Shown: piece after piece, positions 1 to 8,049 of the stretch
Layout of the letters: each line of letters begins with the position of its first letter
Position numbering within the stretch: the stretch's first letter is position 1
Assembly (NCBI GenBank): GCA_964413425.1
Contig: CAYPST010000071.1
Span: forward strand, 1-21,329
Direction of reading: 5' to 3'
DNA: 21,329 nucleotides
DNA from: DATFLS01 sp964413425
Lineage (GTDB): Bacteria > Fidelibacterota > JAANXI01
The notes under the pieces: generated by a model
Told to the model about the DNA's origin: nothing
Seen by the model: the letters and a program-made list of their open reading frames with translations, nothing else
Databases searched by the model: none
Made by a program: the position numbers and the translations under genes

Positions 1-323
1 GCGATCTCTGTCCCGTCGTCACGGGATCTCTGCGAGGCGTTTTCGAAACAGACTCAATCATGATATAATTGTATGAGACCACTATAGAAACCACTGCCTG
101 CCCCGACACGTCGGGGAATGATCACGAATTGTATAATAGACTAAAACATACTCATGATATTGTGTAATAAAAGAATAATAGCGATTATATTCCTCATATG
201 ATCAATGTAAAAGATTTCCGCTACACTTTCTCCGAAGGAGTCCCTTCGGGATTAGACCAGACTCATTGAATTGAAATTCCATAAGAGAATTTGAGAGGAA
301 CCTCAGAAGGGAGGAACGCAGGT
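1..323. other. Non-coding leader with small hairpins
   Basis: No supported gene lies in this stretch. It holds several short perfect hairpins: TCCCGT-CGTC-ACGGGA (11-26), with ATCTCTG on both sides (4-10 and 26-32); CCCCGA-CACG-TCGGGG (101-116); and two abutting ones, CTCC-GAA-GGAG (230-240) and TCCC-TTC-GGGA (241-251). The DNA between them is AT-rich. A TATAAT hexamer lies at 132-137 but no good -35 box sits at the right distance, so I do not call a promoter. The hairpins lack a following T-run, so they look more like dispersed intergenic palindromes than terminators. Confidence 0.5.
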
Positions 324-1643
324 ATGAAAAATGAATTTACCCGACGCGAATTTATTGGAATGAGTATGGCTGCGGCCGCCGGATCGTTTTTAATTGGCTG
401 CGGCAGGCGTCCGGATGTGTATGTTCCACCGTTGCTGGATCAGGCGCCGGAAGGACCGGAGCTGAAAGCAGGATTGGTGGGATGCGGAGGTCGGGGAACC
501 GGAGCCGCCCTGAATTTTCTGGAGGCCGGCCCGAACCTTCGGGTGACCGCCCTCGCAGATGTCTTTCAGGACCGGGTGGACAGTACGCGTGAACGCCTTC
601 GGGAACAGAAAGGTGTGGAGATCCCGAATGAACATGTTTTTGTGGGATTTGATGCGTATCAACGGCTGTTAGAGACCGATGTGGACATTGCTCTGTTTGC
701 CACTCCTCCGCATTTTCGGCCCCAGCATTTTGCAGCGGCAGTGGAAGCAAAAAAGCACTGTTTTCTGGAAAAACCCGTAGCCGTGGATCCGGTGGGCGCA
801 CGTTCGGTAATGGCGGCATCCAGGAAGGCGGAAACCCTGGGACTCAACGTGGCGACCGGAACGCAATACCGGCACCAACGCGATTTTGTCGCGACGTATC
901 AACAGGTGGCCGGCGGAGCCATCGGTGATATTCAGGCGGCCTATGCCTATTATGATACCGGCCAGCTCTGGTACCGGGAACCGCGTGAAGAGTGGACCGA
1001 AATGGAATACATGCTCCGCGATTGGGTCAACTGGGAGTGGTTATCCGGCGATCATATTGTCGAACAGTTCATCCACAACATTGATACCATGTACTGGTTT
1101 CTCGGGATGCATCCGGTGAGGGCTGTCGGATACGGGGGACGGGCTCGCCGGGTGACCGGAGACCAGTTTGACTTCTTCAGTGTCGATTATGTCTACGAAA
1201 ATGATGTGCATTTAAACGCCAGCTGCCGGCAGATTAACGGGACGGTGAACAACGTATCGAATGTGCTGGTGGGCACCAAAGCCCTGACCAATGTGCGCAA
1301 TACTATTCAACGCAGAGATGGAAGAGTCCTCTGGCAGTATGAATATCCCGAGGATGTCACCGAGGCTCCGTGGGGCGCCGGCACCGGCCAGGTTGCCGTC
1401 TCGCCGTATGTGCAGGAGCATGTGGATTTCGTGACCAATATCCGTAATAATACACCCCGGGTGGAAGCGGAAAATACCGCAATTTCAACCATGATAGCCA
1501 TCATGGGACGCGAAGCGGCATACACCGGACAAGAGATCACCTGGGACGAAATGATGAGTTCCGACCTGCGCCTGGGACCCACGGAATACGAATTCGGTCC
1601 CGTCGATATTGAAAAAGAAGTGCCGGTACCGGGAACTGCATGA
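324..1643 (+). CDS. Gfo/Idh/MocA family oxidoreductase, Tat lipoprotein
   Basis: This 439-residue protein should be an NAD(P)-dependent sugar or cyclitol oxidoreductase of the Gfo/Idh/MocA family. I start it at 324 because GGGAGGAA (309-316) sits seven bases upstream; a longer in-frame start at 291 has no comparable site. The N-terminus shows a twin-arginine motif (TRREFIG, residues 6-12), an alanine-rich helix and a lipobox ending at Cys26 (LIGC), so it is probably exported folded and lipid-anchored. A Rossmann dinucleotide loop (GCGGRGTG, 53-60) and the family EKP motif with the likely catalytic Lys (149-151) are present, as is the C-terminal-domain signature GDHIVEQ...HNID (242-254). The stop overlaps an upstream in-frame ATG of the next gene (ATGA at 1640), so the two are one transcript. 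Family is certain; the substrate is not known. A tightly bound cofactor, as in glucose-fructose oxidoreductase, would explain activity outside the cytoplasm. Confidence 0.9.
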   Translation: MKNEFTRREFIGMSMAAAAGSFLIGCGRRPDVYVPPLLDQAPEGPELKAGLVGCGGRGTGAALNFLEAGPNLRVTALADVFQDRVDSTRERLREQKGVEIPNEHVFVGFDAYQRLLETDVDIALFATPPHFRPQHFAAAVEAKKHCFLEKPVAVDPVGARSVMAASRKAETLGLNVATGTQYRHQRDFVATYQQVAGGAIGDIQAAYAYYDTGQLWYREPREEWTEMEYMLRDWVNWEWLSGDHIVEQFIHNIDTMYWFLGMHPVRAVGYGGRARRVTGDQFDFFSVDYVYENDVHLNASCRQINGTVNNVSNVLVGTKALTNVRNTIQRRDGRVLWQYEYPEDVTEAPWGAGTGQVAVSPYVQEHVDFVTNIRNNTPRVEAENTAISTMIAIMGREAAYTGQEITWDEMMSSDLRLGPTEYEFGPVDIEKEVPVPGTA

Positions 1644-1666
1644 ATGACGAAGGAAAAGGAACAGCT

Positions 1667-2569
1667 ATGGAACGAAGAAATTTCCTGAAAATAACAGGTG
1701 CTGGAATAACGGGATATCTGTTTACCGGAGGAATTGCTTCCGGCTTCTCTGCCGGAGTATCCCAGGATTTATCACTCAGGAAGGCGGTGAAATTCGGCAT
1801 GGTGCAGGAAGACCTCTCTGTCCGGGGGAAATTTCAGCTGCTGCAAGATCTGGGGTTCGACGGAGTGGAAATGAGCAGCCCGAATGATTTCAGCCAAGAG
1901 GAAGTACAGGAGGCGCGCGATGCGGTTGGTCTTCCCATTCACGGAGTCGTCGATTCCGTGCACTGGAACAAGACCCTGTCCGATCCCGATCCTGCTGTCC
2001 GGGCCGAAGGCCGTGCCGGGCTGCAAACCGCCATCCTGGATGCGCAAGCCTATGGCGCCTCTACCGTGCTGCTTGTCCCGGCGGTGGTGAATAAGCAGGT
2101 CTCCTATGATGATGCCTACCGGCGATCCCAGGCAGAGATCAAGAAGGTGCTGCCATTCGCTGAGGAACACGGGATTAAAATTGCCATCGAAAACGTCTGG
2201 AATCAGTTCCTGCTCAGTCCCCTGGAAATGCGGCGGTATATCGATGAATTCGAGAGTGAGTGGATTGGCGTGTACTTCGACGTGGGCAATGTGGTGAATT
2301 ACGGCTGGCCCGAACAGTGGATTCGCATCCTGGGAGAGAGGATTTTGAAGCTGGACATCAAAGAATACAGCCGTGAAAAGCGAAACGAAGAAGGCCTCTA
2401 TGCAGGGTTCAGAGTACCAATCGGCGAAGGGGACTGCGACTGGCCGGCAGTGAGACAGGCCCTGCGGGATATCGGATACAGCGGGTGGGCAACCGCGGAA
2501 GTCTCCGGCGGCGACCGGAAACGGCTGCGCGAAATCGCCCGGCGCATGGATAAAGCACTGCACCTCTAG
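1667..2569 (+). CDS. Sugar phosphate isomerase/epimerase-like TIM-barrel protein with Tat signal
   Basis: This 300-residue protein has the xylose-isomerase-like (AP endonuclease 2) TIM-barrel fold. I chose the ATG at 1667, with AGGAAAAGGA 5-15 bases upstream, because it puts the twin-arginine motif ERRNFLK at residues 2-8 ahead of a glycine-rich hydrophobic stretch. The ATG at 1640 that overlaps the previous stop is the alternative. Candidate metal ligands are Glu175 (IENVWN), Asp205 (FDVGN) and Glu278 (TAEVSG). The third-position ligand, usually His, is not obvious; the region reads ILKLDIKEY (226-234). It follows the Gfo/Idh/MocA gene directly. Pairs of these families act on oxidised (3-keto) sugars as epimerases, isomerases or lyases, so a step on the product of the partner enzyme is likely but unproven. 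Tat export would place it in the periplasm. Confidence 0.85.
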   Translation: MERRNFLKITGAGITGYLFTGGIASGFSAGVSQDLSLRKAVKFGMVQEDLSVRGKFQLLQDLGFDGVEMSSPNDFSQEEVQEARDAVGLPIHGVVDSVHWNKTLSDPDPAVRAEGRAGLQTAILDAQAYGASTVLLVPAVVNKQVSYDDAYRRSQAEIKKVLPFAEEHGIKIAIENVWNQFLLSPLEMRRYIDEFESEWIGVYFDVGNVVNYGWPEQWIRILGERILKLDIKEYSREKRNEEGLYAGFRVPIGEGDCDWPAVRQALRDIGYSGWATAEVSGGDRKRLREIARRMDKALHL

Positions 2570-3146
2570 CACCCGGTCCCGGCATTTACCGGATACCAGT
2601 GGACCCGGAGCGCTGATTAAAGCGAAGTGATGACCGGACATGCAGACTCATGTGTCATGACACTGGTGTGCCTGCATGCTGTTGGATAGCCTGCTGAAGC
2701 AGCACCCTTACTGCGCTCTGCTTCCATCTAAACCTATGCCTTATTAACTCTGCCCATTATCTCGCGGCATATCACATTATCTCCTTTTTCTGTGTCTTCC
2801 ATAGAATATCCATCCGCAGACAGTGTATGCCGAATGACTCGCGATCAAGAGAGTACCAGTAAAGCACATCATCAATCTGCACAGGGCCTGTAATAGAATT
2901 AACCGGTTGAGTTTTTTTAAATATAACCGATAATACACCTACAGCGTGTAAGGGCAATACACATTATTGCGGGACGAAATTCTAAAAAATTATATACATA
3001 AAATCACACTAAAATTAAATATGAATTATTTGAGCTCTATAAATTAAGGAAATTATATTTTGCACTCCACCCGAAATTCATATAAATTGAAGATCAACTG
3101 GCTTACCAGTGTATTCAACTCAAATAATGAGGGAAGGAGTGCATTT
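2570..3146. other. Non-coding interval, AT-rich toward 3' end
   Basis: I see no convincing gene here. The first 130 bases resemble the GC content of the preceding operon; from about 2740 the DNA becomes strongly AT-rich and stays so into the next gene. A perfect 12-bp palindrome, GTGTCATGACAC, lies at 2652-2663 and could be a protein-binding site. No clear terminator with a T-run follows the upstream operon. A 61-codon reading frame on the minus strand (2772-2957) begins with TTG and lacks a ribosome-binding site, so I do not annotate it. Confidence 0.5.
3060..3088 (+). promoter_or_regulatory. Possible sigma-70-like promoter
   Basis: TTGCAC (3060-3065) is followed by an AT-rich hexamer in TATAAATT (3081-3088). 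The spacing is 15 bases to TATAAA or 17 to TAAATT. It would give a leader of about 50 bases before the methyltransferase start at 3147. The region is AT-rich, so chance matches are likely. Confidence 0.25.
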
Positions 3147-3947
3147 ATGCGGAATGATAATGACTTTGCCGGTATTGCCGACGCCAGTGAGCCAAATGCG
3201 GGTCGCATATATGACTATTTCTTAGGCGGCAGCCATAATTTTGAAGTGGACAGGCAAGCCGCTGAAAATGTGCTTGAAGTAGCACCATTTATGCCTGAAT
3301 TGGTGCGATTAATTCGGTGGTTTATGGGAGAAGCAGTGAGACAACTCTGCGAACAGGGATTCAATAAATTTTTAGACTTCGCTTCTGGATTGCCTACGGT
3401 GGACCATATCCATCATATTGCCCCCAAGGGAACCAAAGTTATTTATTCAGACATAGATCCAGTCACCGTTGCTTATGCCCAGGATATTATCGATGACAAT
3501 CCGGATGTTCAGTATGTGCATTGCGAGGCCGAACACCCAGAGAATCTTTTGAATTCAGGGGTAGTTGAAGAAATGTTTGGAGACGAACGATATTTGGCAA
3601 TCGGTTTTAACGGGATTGCCTGGTTCCTGAACGACGAAGACTTTAATCACAGCCTGTCCGTCCTCTATGAATGGTCGGCACCTGGAAGCAAACTATTTTT
3701 TTGTGATGGGGATGCCAGTGCAGAAAGTGAGCAGATGATGAAGATGAAAGAAATATATAAGAATGTAGGACAACCCATATATAGTCGACCAAAAAGAGAA
3801 ACATTGGAGTTAATAAAACCCTGGGAAATCGATGAGCCTGATCTGATGCCCTTGGAAGAGTGGTTCCAGTTGGATGATGAAGTGTCCCAAAAGGTCATGA
3901 AGGCTTTTGGCGGCGGGACTTTTTATGGCGGGATTTTAAAAAAATAA
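3147..3947 (+). CDS. SAM-dependent methyltransferase, PF04672-like (formerly DUF574)
   Basis: This 266-residue protein has the hallmarks of the S-adenosyl methyltransferase family common in actinobacteria. These are the N-terminal PNAGRIYDYFLGGSHNF (16-32) followed by DRQAAE, a motif I-like LDFASGLPT (76-84) where the family usually has LD-G-GLPT, and YSDIDP (100-105) after beta-2. I start it at 3147 because GGAAGGAG (3132-3139) lies seven bases upstream; upstream codons in the same frame lack a ribosome-binding site. The physiological substrate of the family is unknown, and I do not assign one. It precedes by 36 bases a stand-alone sensor domain gene on the same strand. The gene is AT-richer than its neighbours, and the family is unusual outside Actinomycetota and Chloroflexota, so horizontal acquisition is plausible. 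Confidence 0.85.
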   Translation: MRNDNDFAGIADASEPNAGRIYDYFLGGSHNFEVDRQAAENVLEVAPFMPELVRLIRWFMGEAVRQLCEQGFNKFLDFASGLPTVDHIHHIAPKGTKVIYSDIDPVTVAYAQDIIDDNPDVQYVHCEAEHPENLLNSGVVEEMFGDERYLAIGFNGIAWFLNDEDFNHSLSVLYEWSAPGSKLFFCDGDASAESEQMMKMKEIYKNVGQPIYSRPKRETLELIKPWEIDEPDLMPLEEWFQLDDEVSQKVMKAFGGGTFYGGILKK

Positions 3948-3983
3948 CCTATATGGAAGCATACACATACAATTGTAAGATAG

Positions 3984-4463
3984 ATGCCTGATGAGACAAA
4001 ACAACTATTGAGGAAATATACAGAGTATCTGGAGACCAAGAAAAACCAGTTGTCCAAGGAGATTATAGAGAATTTTCGTTCAATGATGCTGCGGAATAGA
4101 TATACCGTTCACCCGCGGCGTATTAATGAACTGGGGGAAGAAGAAGTAAGCGGATTAATAAAATTCCTTCAGGATGGAAGTGACCAAGAGGTCATTGAAC
4201 GGGGAAAAAGTCGTGCCAGTGAAGGTTTAGGAAAAGACTCTTTTCTTTTCCTTGGCAGATTTTTCCGGCAGATTCCTTTCCAATATTTGGAGGAATTGAG
4301 TAGGGATGAGATGAGTACTATCATCAGCGCTGTGGATGAATATATATCCCTTTACATCACGGGATTTATTGAGGAGCGGGAAAATTATATTTTGCGGGAG
4401 CAGGAACGATTAAGAAGAGCATACGCCGCAGCGGCTCGGAATCAAGATTCAAAAAAAAGGTAA
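3984..4463 (+). CDS. Stand-alone RsbRD-N-like helical sensor domain protein
   Basis: This 159-residue all-helical protein consists of one domain and little else. It aligns along almost its whole length (about residues 8-150) with the N-terminus (about 22-166) of the histidine kinase that follows. Shared landmarks are NRYT-HPR (residues 37-44 here), an EE followed by a hydrophobic FLQ segment, RA-EGLG (80-86), and the C-terminal helix with EQE-LRRA. The domain resembles the N-terminal domain of RsbR-type co-antagonists and of Chloroflexi-type sensor proteins (inference from motif memory, not a search). There is no kinase, STAS or DNA-binding domain. The ATG at 3984 has no strong ribosome-binding site. 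It may be a partner, decoy or heterodimerisation subunit for the kinase; the paralogy is visible, the role is inferred. Confidence 0.75.
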   Translation: MPDETKQLLRKYTEYLETKKNQLSKEIIENFRSMMLRNRYTVHPRRINELGEEEVSGLIKFLQDGSDQEVIERGKSRASEGLGKDSFLFLGRFFRQIPFQYLEELSRDEMSTIISAVDEYISLYITGFIEERENYILREQERLRRAYAAAARNQDSKKR

Positions 4464-4593
4464 GTGCTATTAAGTTTACGAGTCAGGGAATTAAAGGTGT
4501 ACTCCATGGCGAAATGCTTGTATGAAATAGAATTCATTGAATTGAGTAAATGAATTATGGAGTGGAATCAACTGACTGATTTGGCTAGGGAAT

Positions 4594-6615
4594 ATGGATG
4601 GAAAAGTTCTTACAATGGATAATCAAAAGGACATAACGCACAGTGATCGGGTTCATGTAAAACAATATCTGGAAGATCTTTCCCACCGGCGTTCTGAAAA
4701 CATCCAGCATATTCTTCAGGTTTTTCGAGAGTCCGCATTTAAAAATCGTTATACTCTACATCCCCGGCAGCTGAATGATCTAAGTAAGGAAGAGTACGAT
4801 CATTTCCTCAATTTCCTGCAATCTTTCGAGTACGAAAAGGTGGAGGCTCACGGCAGACAACGGGCTCGAGAAGGGCTTGGCGAACAGATGCTCATGGAGT
4901 TAGGCAGTCTATTTCGGCATCTTGCGTTGCAAAACATCTCTGGATCTGATATTCGGTCTTCCACCATAATATTTGATACCATAGAAAAATATACGAGAGC
5001 ATATTTGCAGGGATATATAAATGAATGGCGAGATCAGATTCTCGATGATCAGGAGCAGTTACGCAAAGCACTGTCAAAAGCCTTAGAGCGTCAAAAACGA
5101 GAATTGTACATAAAAAATCACGCCATCCACACATCCATAAACGGTATTATGCTCACCAACCTGCAGGGGGCGGTCACGTATGTGAATCCGGCATTCTTGG
5201 ATATGTGGTGCTATGAATCGTTTGAAGAGGTGCTGAGCGTGGACGGTGCCCTGTTCTGGAATAACATAGAGGCCAGCAGAATGATTACCATTTTGCAGGA
5301 GCAGGGCGGATGGCAAAATGAATTCACTGCTGTAAGAAACGATCATAAGCACATAGACGTCATGGCGAGTTCATCGCTTATCCGGGACGCGAATCAAGAG
5401 CCGGTGGGAATTATGACCTCCTTCGTCGAGATCACCGATCGGAAGCAGCTGGAAGAGCAGCTGCAGAAATCACAGAAGCTGGAAGCCATGGGGAATCTGG
5501 CCGGGGGTATTGCTCACGATTTTAACAATCTGCTGACGGTGATTATCGGGTTTATTGACATGTTGTCGGTGAATCTGCAGTCCGATTCGAAATTGGTGAA
5601 ATTTGTGGACGGTGCGAAAAAATCGGCAGAAAAAGCGGCCACCCTGACCCAGCAGCTGCTGGCGTTCAGCCGTCGACAAATACTTAAGCCCAAAATCATC
5701 AGTATCGGGGAACTCATCGTTGATATTGAGAAGATTCTCAAGCGGCTTATTCGGGAAGATATCCATTTAGTCACGGATATCGAGCCGGATCTGGGTGTGG
5801 TGAAGGCGGATCCGGGCCAGATTGAACAGGTGCTCATCAATTTAGCCGTCAACGCTCGTGATGCGATGCCGGAGGGCGGGGAGCTGCGAATTAAGGCTCG
5901 AAATATCTCCCTGGATAACGGGAGACAGCTCTACTCGGAAATGAAGGCCGGTGATTACGTATATATGTCTGTCCGCGACACCGGAGATGGGATCGAAGAA
6001 GAGATCCAGGAACGGATATTCGAACCCTTTTTTACCACCAAAAAAATGGGAAAGGGCACGGGGCTCGGTCTGTCTACCGTCTATGGGATTGTTAAGCAGA
6101 GTGGCGGATATATCTTTGTCGAAAGCGAAGTAGCAGAAGGGACGACTTTCAATCTCTATTTTCCCCGGATCGATAAGCCGGACGTGAACCGTGAAGAAGC
6201 GGAACACTCCATCGACTTGCCTCACGGCGAGGAAACTATCCTGATTGTGGAAGATGAAGAAGCGGTGAGACATATCGCCAGCGAGAGCCTGCAATCTATG
6301 GGATATACTACCATTGAAGCGGGGTGTGGCGAAGAAGCCCTCGCCCTCTGTGACATGAACGGATTTGAATCGATTGATCTGATTATCACGGATGTCGTAA
6401 TGCCCAATATGAGCGGATATGAACTGGCTGGCGAAATTCTGCTGAAAAATCCGCAGGCAAAGATATTGTATATGTCCGGATACGTGGATGATGATATTGT
6501 GAAACGGGCAATCCTGGACGAGGACAAACCCTTCCTGCAAAAACCGTTTTCCCCGCGCTACCTTGCACAAAAGGTGGCAGAAGTATTAAGCGTTCAATAT
6601 ACCGCATCCTCATAG
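4594..6615 (+). CDS. Hybrid sensor histidine kinase (RsbRD-N-like, PAS, HisKA, HATPase, receiver)
   Basis: This 673-residue cytoplasmic protein has no membrane segment. Domains in order are: the helical N-terminal domain shared with the preceding gene (about 22-166); a PAS domain (about 172-283, with HTSINGIMLTN...GAVTYVNPAF); a HisKA dimerisation domain with phospho-acceptor His308 in GGIAHDFNNLLTV; a HATPase domain with N box (Asn420, NARDAMPEGG), G1 (DTGDG, 462-466) and G2 (GKGTGLGL, 486-493); and a C-terminal receiver with acidic pocket Glu553/Asp554/Glu555, phospho-acceptor Asp600 and Lys650 in QKPF. All catalytic residues are in place, so it should autophosphorylate and pass phosphate to its own receiver. 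No response regulator with an output domain is adjacent. The start at 4594 has AGGG only three bases upstream; an internal ATG at 4615 is an alternative. Confidence 0.92.
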   Translation: MDGKVLTMDNQKDITHSDRVHVKQYLEDLSHRRSENIQHILQVFRESAFKNRYTLHPRQLNDLSKEEYDHFLNFLQSFEYEKVEAHGRQRAREGLGEQMLMELGSLFRHLALQNISGSDIRSSTIIFDTIEKYTRAYLQGYINEWRDQILDDQEQLRKALSKALERQKRELYIKNHAIHTSINGIMLTNLQGAVTYVNPAFLDMWCYESFEEVLSVDGALFWNNIEASRMITILQEQGGWQNEFTAVRNDHKHIDVMASSSLIRDANQEPVGIMTSFVEITDRKQLEEQLQKSQKLEAMGNLAGGIAHDFNNLLTVIIGFIDMLSVNLQSDSKLVKFVDGAKKSAEKAATLTQQLLAFSRRQILKPKIISIGELIVDIEKILKRLIREDIHLVTDIEPDLGVVKADPGQIEQVLINLAVNARDAMPEGGELRIKARNISLDNGRQLYSEMKAGDYVYMSVRDTGDGIEEEIQERIFEPFFTTKKMGKGTGLGLSTVYGIVKQSGGYIFVESEVAEGTTFNLYFPRIDKPDVNREEAEHSIDLPHGEETILIVEDEEAVRHIASESLQSMGYTTIEAGCGEEALALCDMNGFESIDLIITDVVMPNMSGYELAGEILLKNPQAKILYMSGYVDDDIVKRAILDEDKPFLQKPFSPRYLAQKVAEVLSVQYTASS

Positions 6616-6632
6616 TCCCTGAGTCACAGGGA
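6616..6632 (+). other. Short hairpin directly after the kinase stop codon
   Basis: TCCCTG-AGTCA-CAGGGA forms a perfect six-base-pair stem starting at the base after the kinase stop. No T-run follows, so it is at best a weak terminator or an mRNA 3' structure between the two convergent genes. Confidence 0.3.
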
Positions 6633-6810
6633 TGGTGCTCTGGGATAGCAACGCACTTTATTTTTCCACTGGATCATAGCAGAAAACGCCCCATGCAATG
6701 GCATAACTCCGGCGGCGTGTCGAACGCATTTATCCGGGAGGCATCAGGCTGCCTGGAGACCTTGGTCCTGTATTTATGAATTCAGGATTCGCCGCAACAG
6801 GATCCGGCCC

Positions 6811-8049
6811 TTACGGATACAGAAAGCGTTTTTCTTCTATGAAACGGTAGGCCATATTCGCCAGATCGTATTGATACATATTCCAGCCGAGTTCCCCGAG
6901 GGAGATGGCATTGCCGTAGATATTGGTCATATATTTCCGGATGACAAAATCGACGTTATGCCGGTAATAAGTCCAATGAACTTCGTTCAGCTCATTGCCC
7001 ACTGTTGTAAAATCCGGTTCGCCATATTTGATATAAATTTCCCCGCGGGCATCCCAGGGAGCATTAGGCCATCCCTCCCGTTGATATTGTTCCGGAAGAT
7101 ATTTGGCATGTTTGAAGTTCCAGAATCCTGCGAAGTGTTCGCGAGCAAATTGCACCCGCCGTTCGAACTCCTGCAGCGCTTCATTCCGCGAGGTCTCAGG
7201 CACCGGATCCGCTTCCCCCCATTCTTTAATCAGGTACGCTTTTCTCTCCGGCGCATCCTGGTTGAAATAATCTTTGAATTGGCCGGGCTTTAACACGTAC
7301 CACATGGCGAAATCCAGCAATTCCTGCTGTGACCATCGATCCTCTGTTTTCAGCATCGTTTTATACGCCCGGTGTTCAGTGGTAAAGGCGCCGAACAGCG
7401 GAAACCTGGCCGGTTGAATCCGGGATGTGTCCGTATCGGACTCCTGCACTTGAAGATGCGCTCCGGATGTCTCCGTCTCGAAATTCTCCTCGCCCGGCAT
7501 CAATTCGGACAGGAGTTCTCTGGCTTCGGGTCCGTGTTCTTGGTGGGAGATCATTTGCCGCAAAACCGATACAGACTGCTTGTCGCCCAATCGGCCCAGT
7601 GCCAGTGCGGCCTGTTGCCGTACCGGGGCGTGCTCATTCCCGATCTGCTCCTGTAAAAGGGTTTTATATTCTGCCTCGCCGTCCCGCACCAGCTGTGCTG
7701 CCAGATGGATCTGCCGGACGACCGCTTCATCAATCCATGCACTCCCGGGAAAAGAATCAACAAAAGTCTGATAGGCTTGATACGCTTCTGCAGGATGTTC
7801 GGAGATATTTTCCAGGCAATGGCCCACCCAGAAATAGGCATCATCGAGATATTCGCTTTCGGGCGAGGTTTCAATCAGCTGTTGAAATACCCGAATCGCC
7901 TCATTCCATTCCTCGTGCAGGCTGTGTTCAAGGGCCTTGTTGTACAGCACCCGGGCATCCTCCTGAGGTGCCTGAGTAAAACCAGGAACCGGCGCCCAAA
8001 CAAGAAACCCCAGCAGAAGACATCCGATGGCATATATTGTCTTTATCAT
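6811..8049 (-). CDS. Exported GWxTD-domain protein with TPR and HEAT-like segments
   Basis: This 412-residue protein begins with a Sec-type signal peptide (about 1-27, ending GFTQA). It continues with tetratricopeptide-like helices (about 30-120, NKALEHSLHEEWNEAIRVF and LDDAYFWVGHCLE), a HEAT-like pair (about 137-182, APVRQQAALALGRLGD) and a GWxTD-type domain (about 235-400). That domain carries the diagnostic DARGEIYIKYGEPDF (333-347). GWxTD proteins are frequent in Bacteroidota and related phyla, often in multi-domain exported proteins; their molecular function is not established. The start at 8049 has an excellent purine-rich ribosome-binding site (GAGGAGAGGG, complement of 8051-8060). It converges on the kinase gene and diverges from the ThuA-like gene. 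Function beyond envelope or periplasmic scaffolding cannot be assigned. Confidence 0.85.
   Translation of the reverse strand: MIKTIYAIGCLLLGFLVWAPVPGFTQAPQEDARVLYNKALEHSLHEEWNEAIRVFQQLIETSPESEYLDDAYFWVGHCLENISEHPAEAYQAYQTFVDSFPGSAWIDEAVVRQIHLAAQLVRDGEAEYKTLLQEQIGNEHAPVRQQAALALGRLGDKQSVSVLRQMISHQEHGPEARELLSELMPGEENFETETSGAHLQVQESDTDTSRIQPARFPLFGAFTTEHRAYKTMLKTEDRWSQQELLDFAMWYVLKPGQFKDYFNQDAPERKAYLIKEWGEADPVPETSRNEALQEFERRVQFAREHFAGFWNFKHAKYLPEQYQREGWPNAPWDARGEIYIKYGEPDFTTVGNELNEVHWTYYRHNVDFVIRKYMTNIYGNAISLGELGWNMYQYDLANMAYRFIEEKRFLYP

Noticed and set aside
132..137. TATAAT box as a promoter for the first operon
   Set aside because: No acceptable -35 hexamer sits at 16-18 bases upstream, and the region is AT-rich.
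1772..2641. Long open frame on the minus strand (289 codons) opposite the TIM-barrel gene
   Set aside because: It is antisense to a well-supported gene, has no recognisable domain and its translation shows no family motif.
2772..2957. Possible small minus-strand gene of 61 codons
   Set aside because: It starts with TTG without a ribosome-binding site, in AT-rich DNA, and matches no family I know.
4506..4622. Two tiny open frames (15 and 21 codons) before the kinase gene
   Set aside because: They are very short, show no conservation signal, and the second overlaps the kinase start; chance is sufficient.
5842..6570. Open frame on the minus strand (242 codons) opposite the kinase gene
   Set aside because: It mirrors the HATPase and receiver coding sequence and carries no domain of its own.
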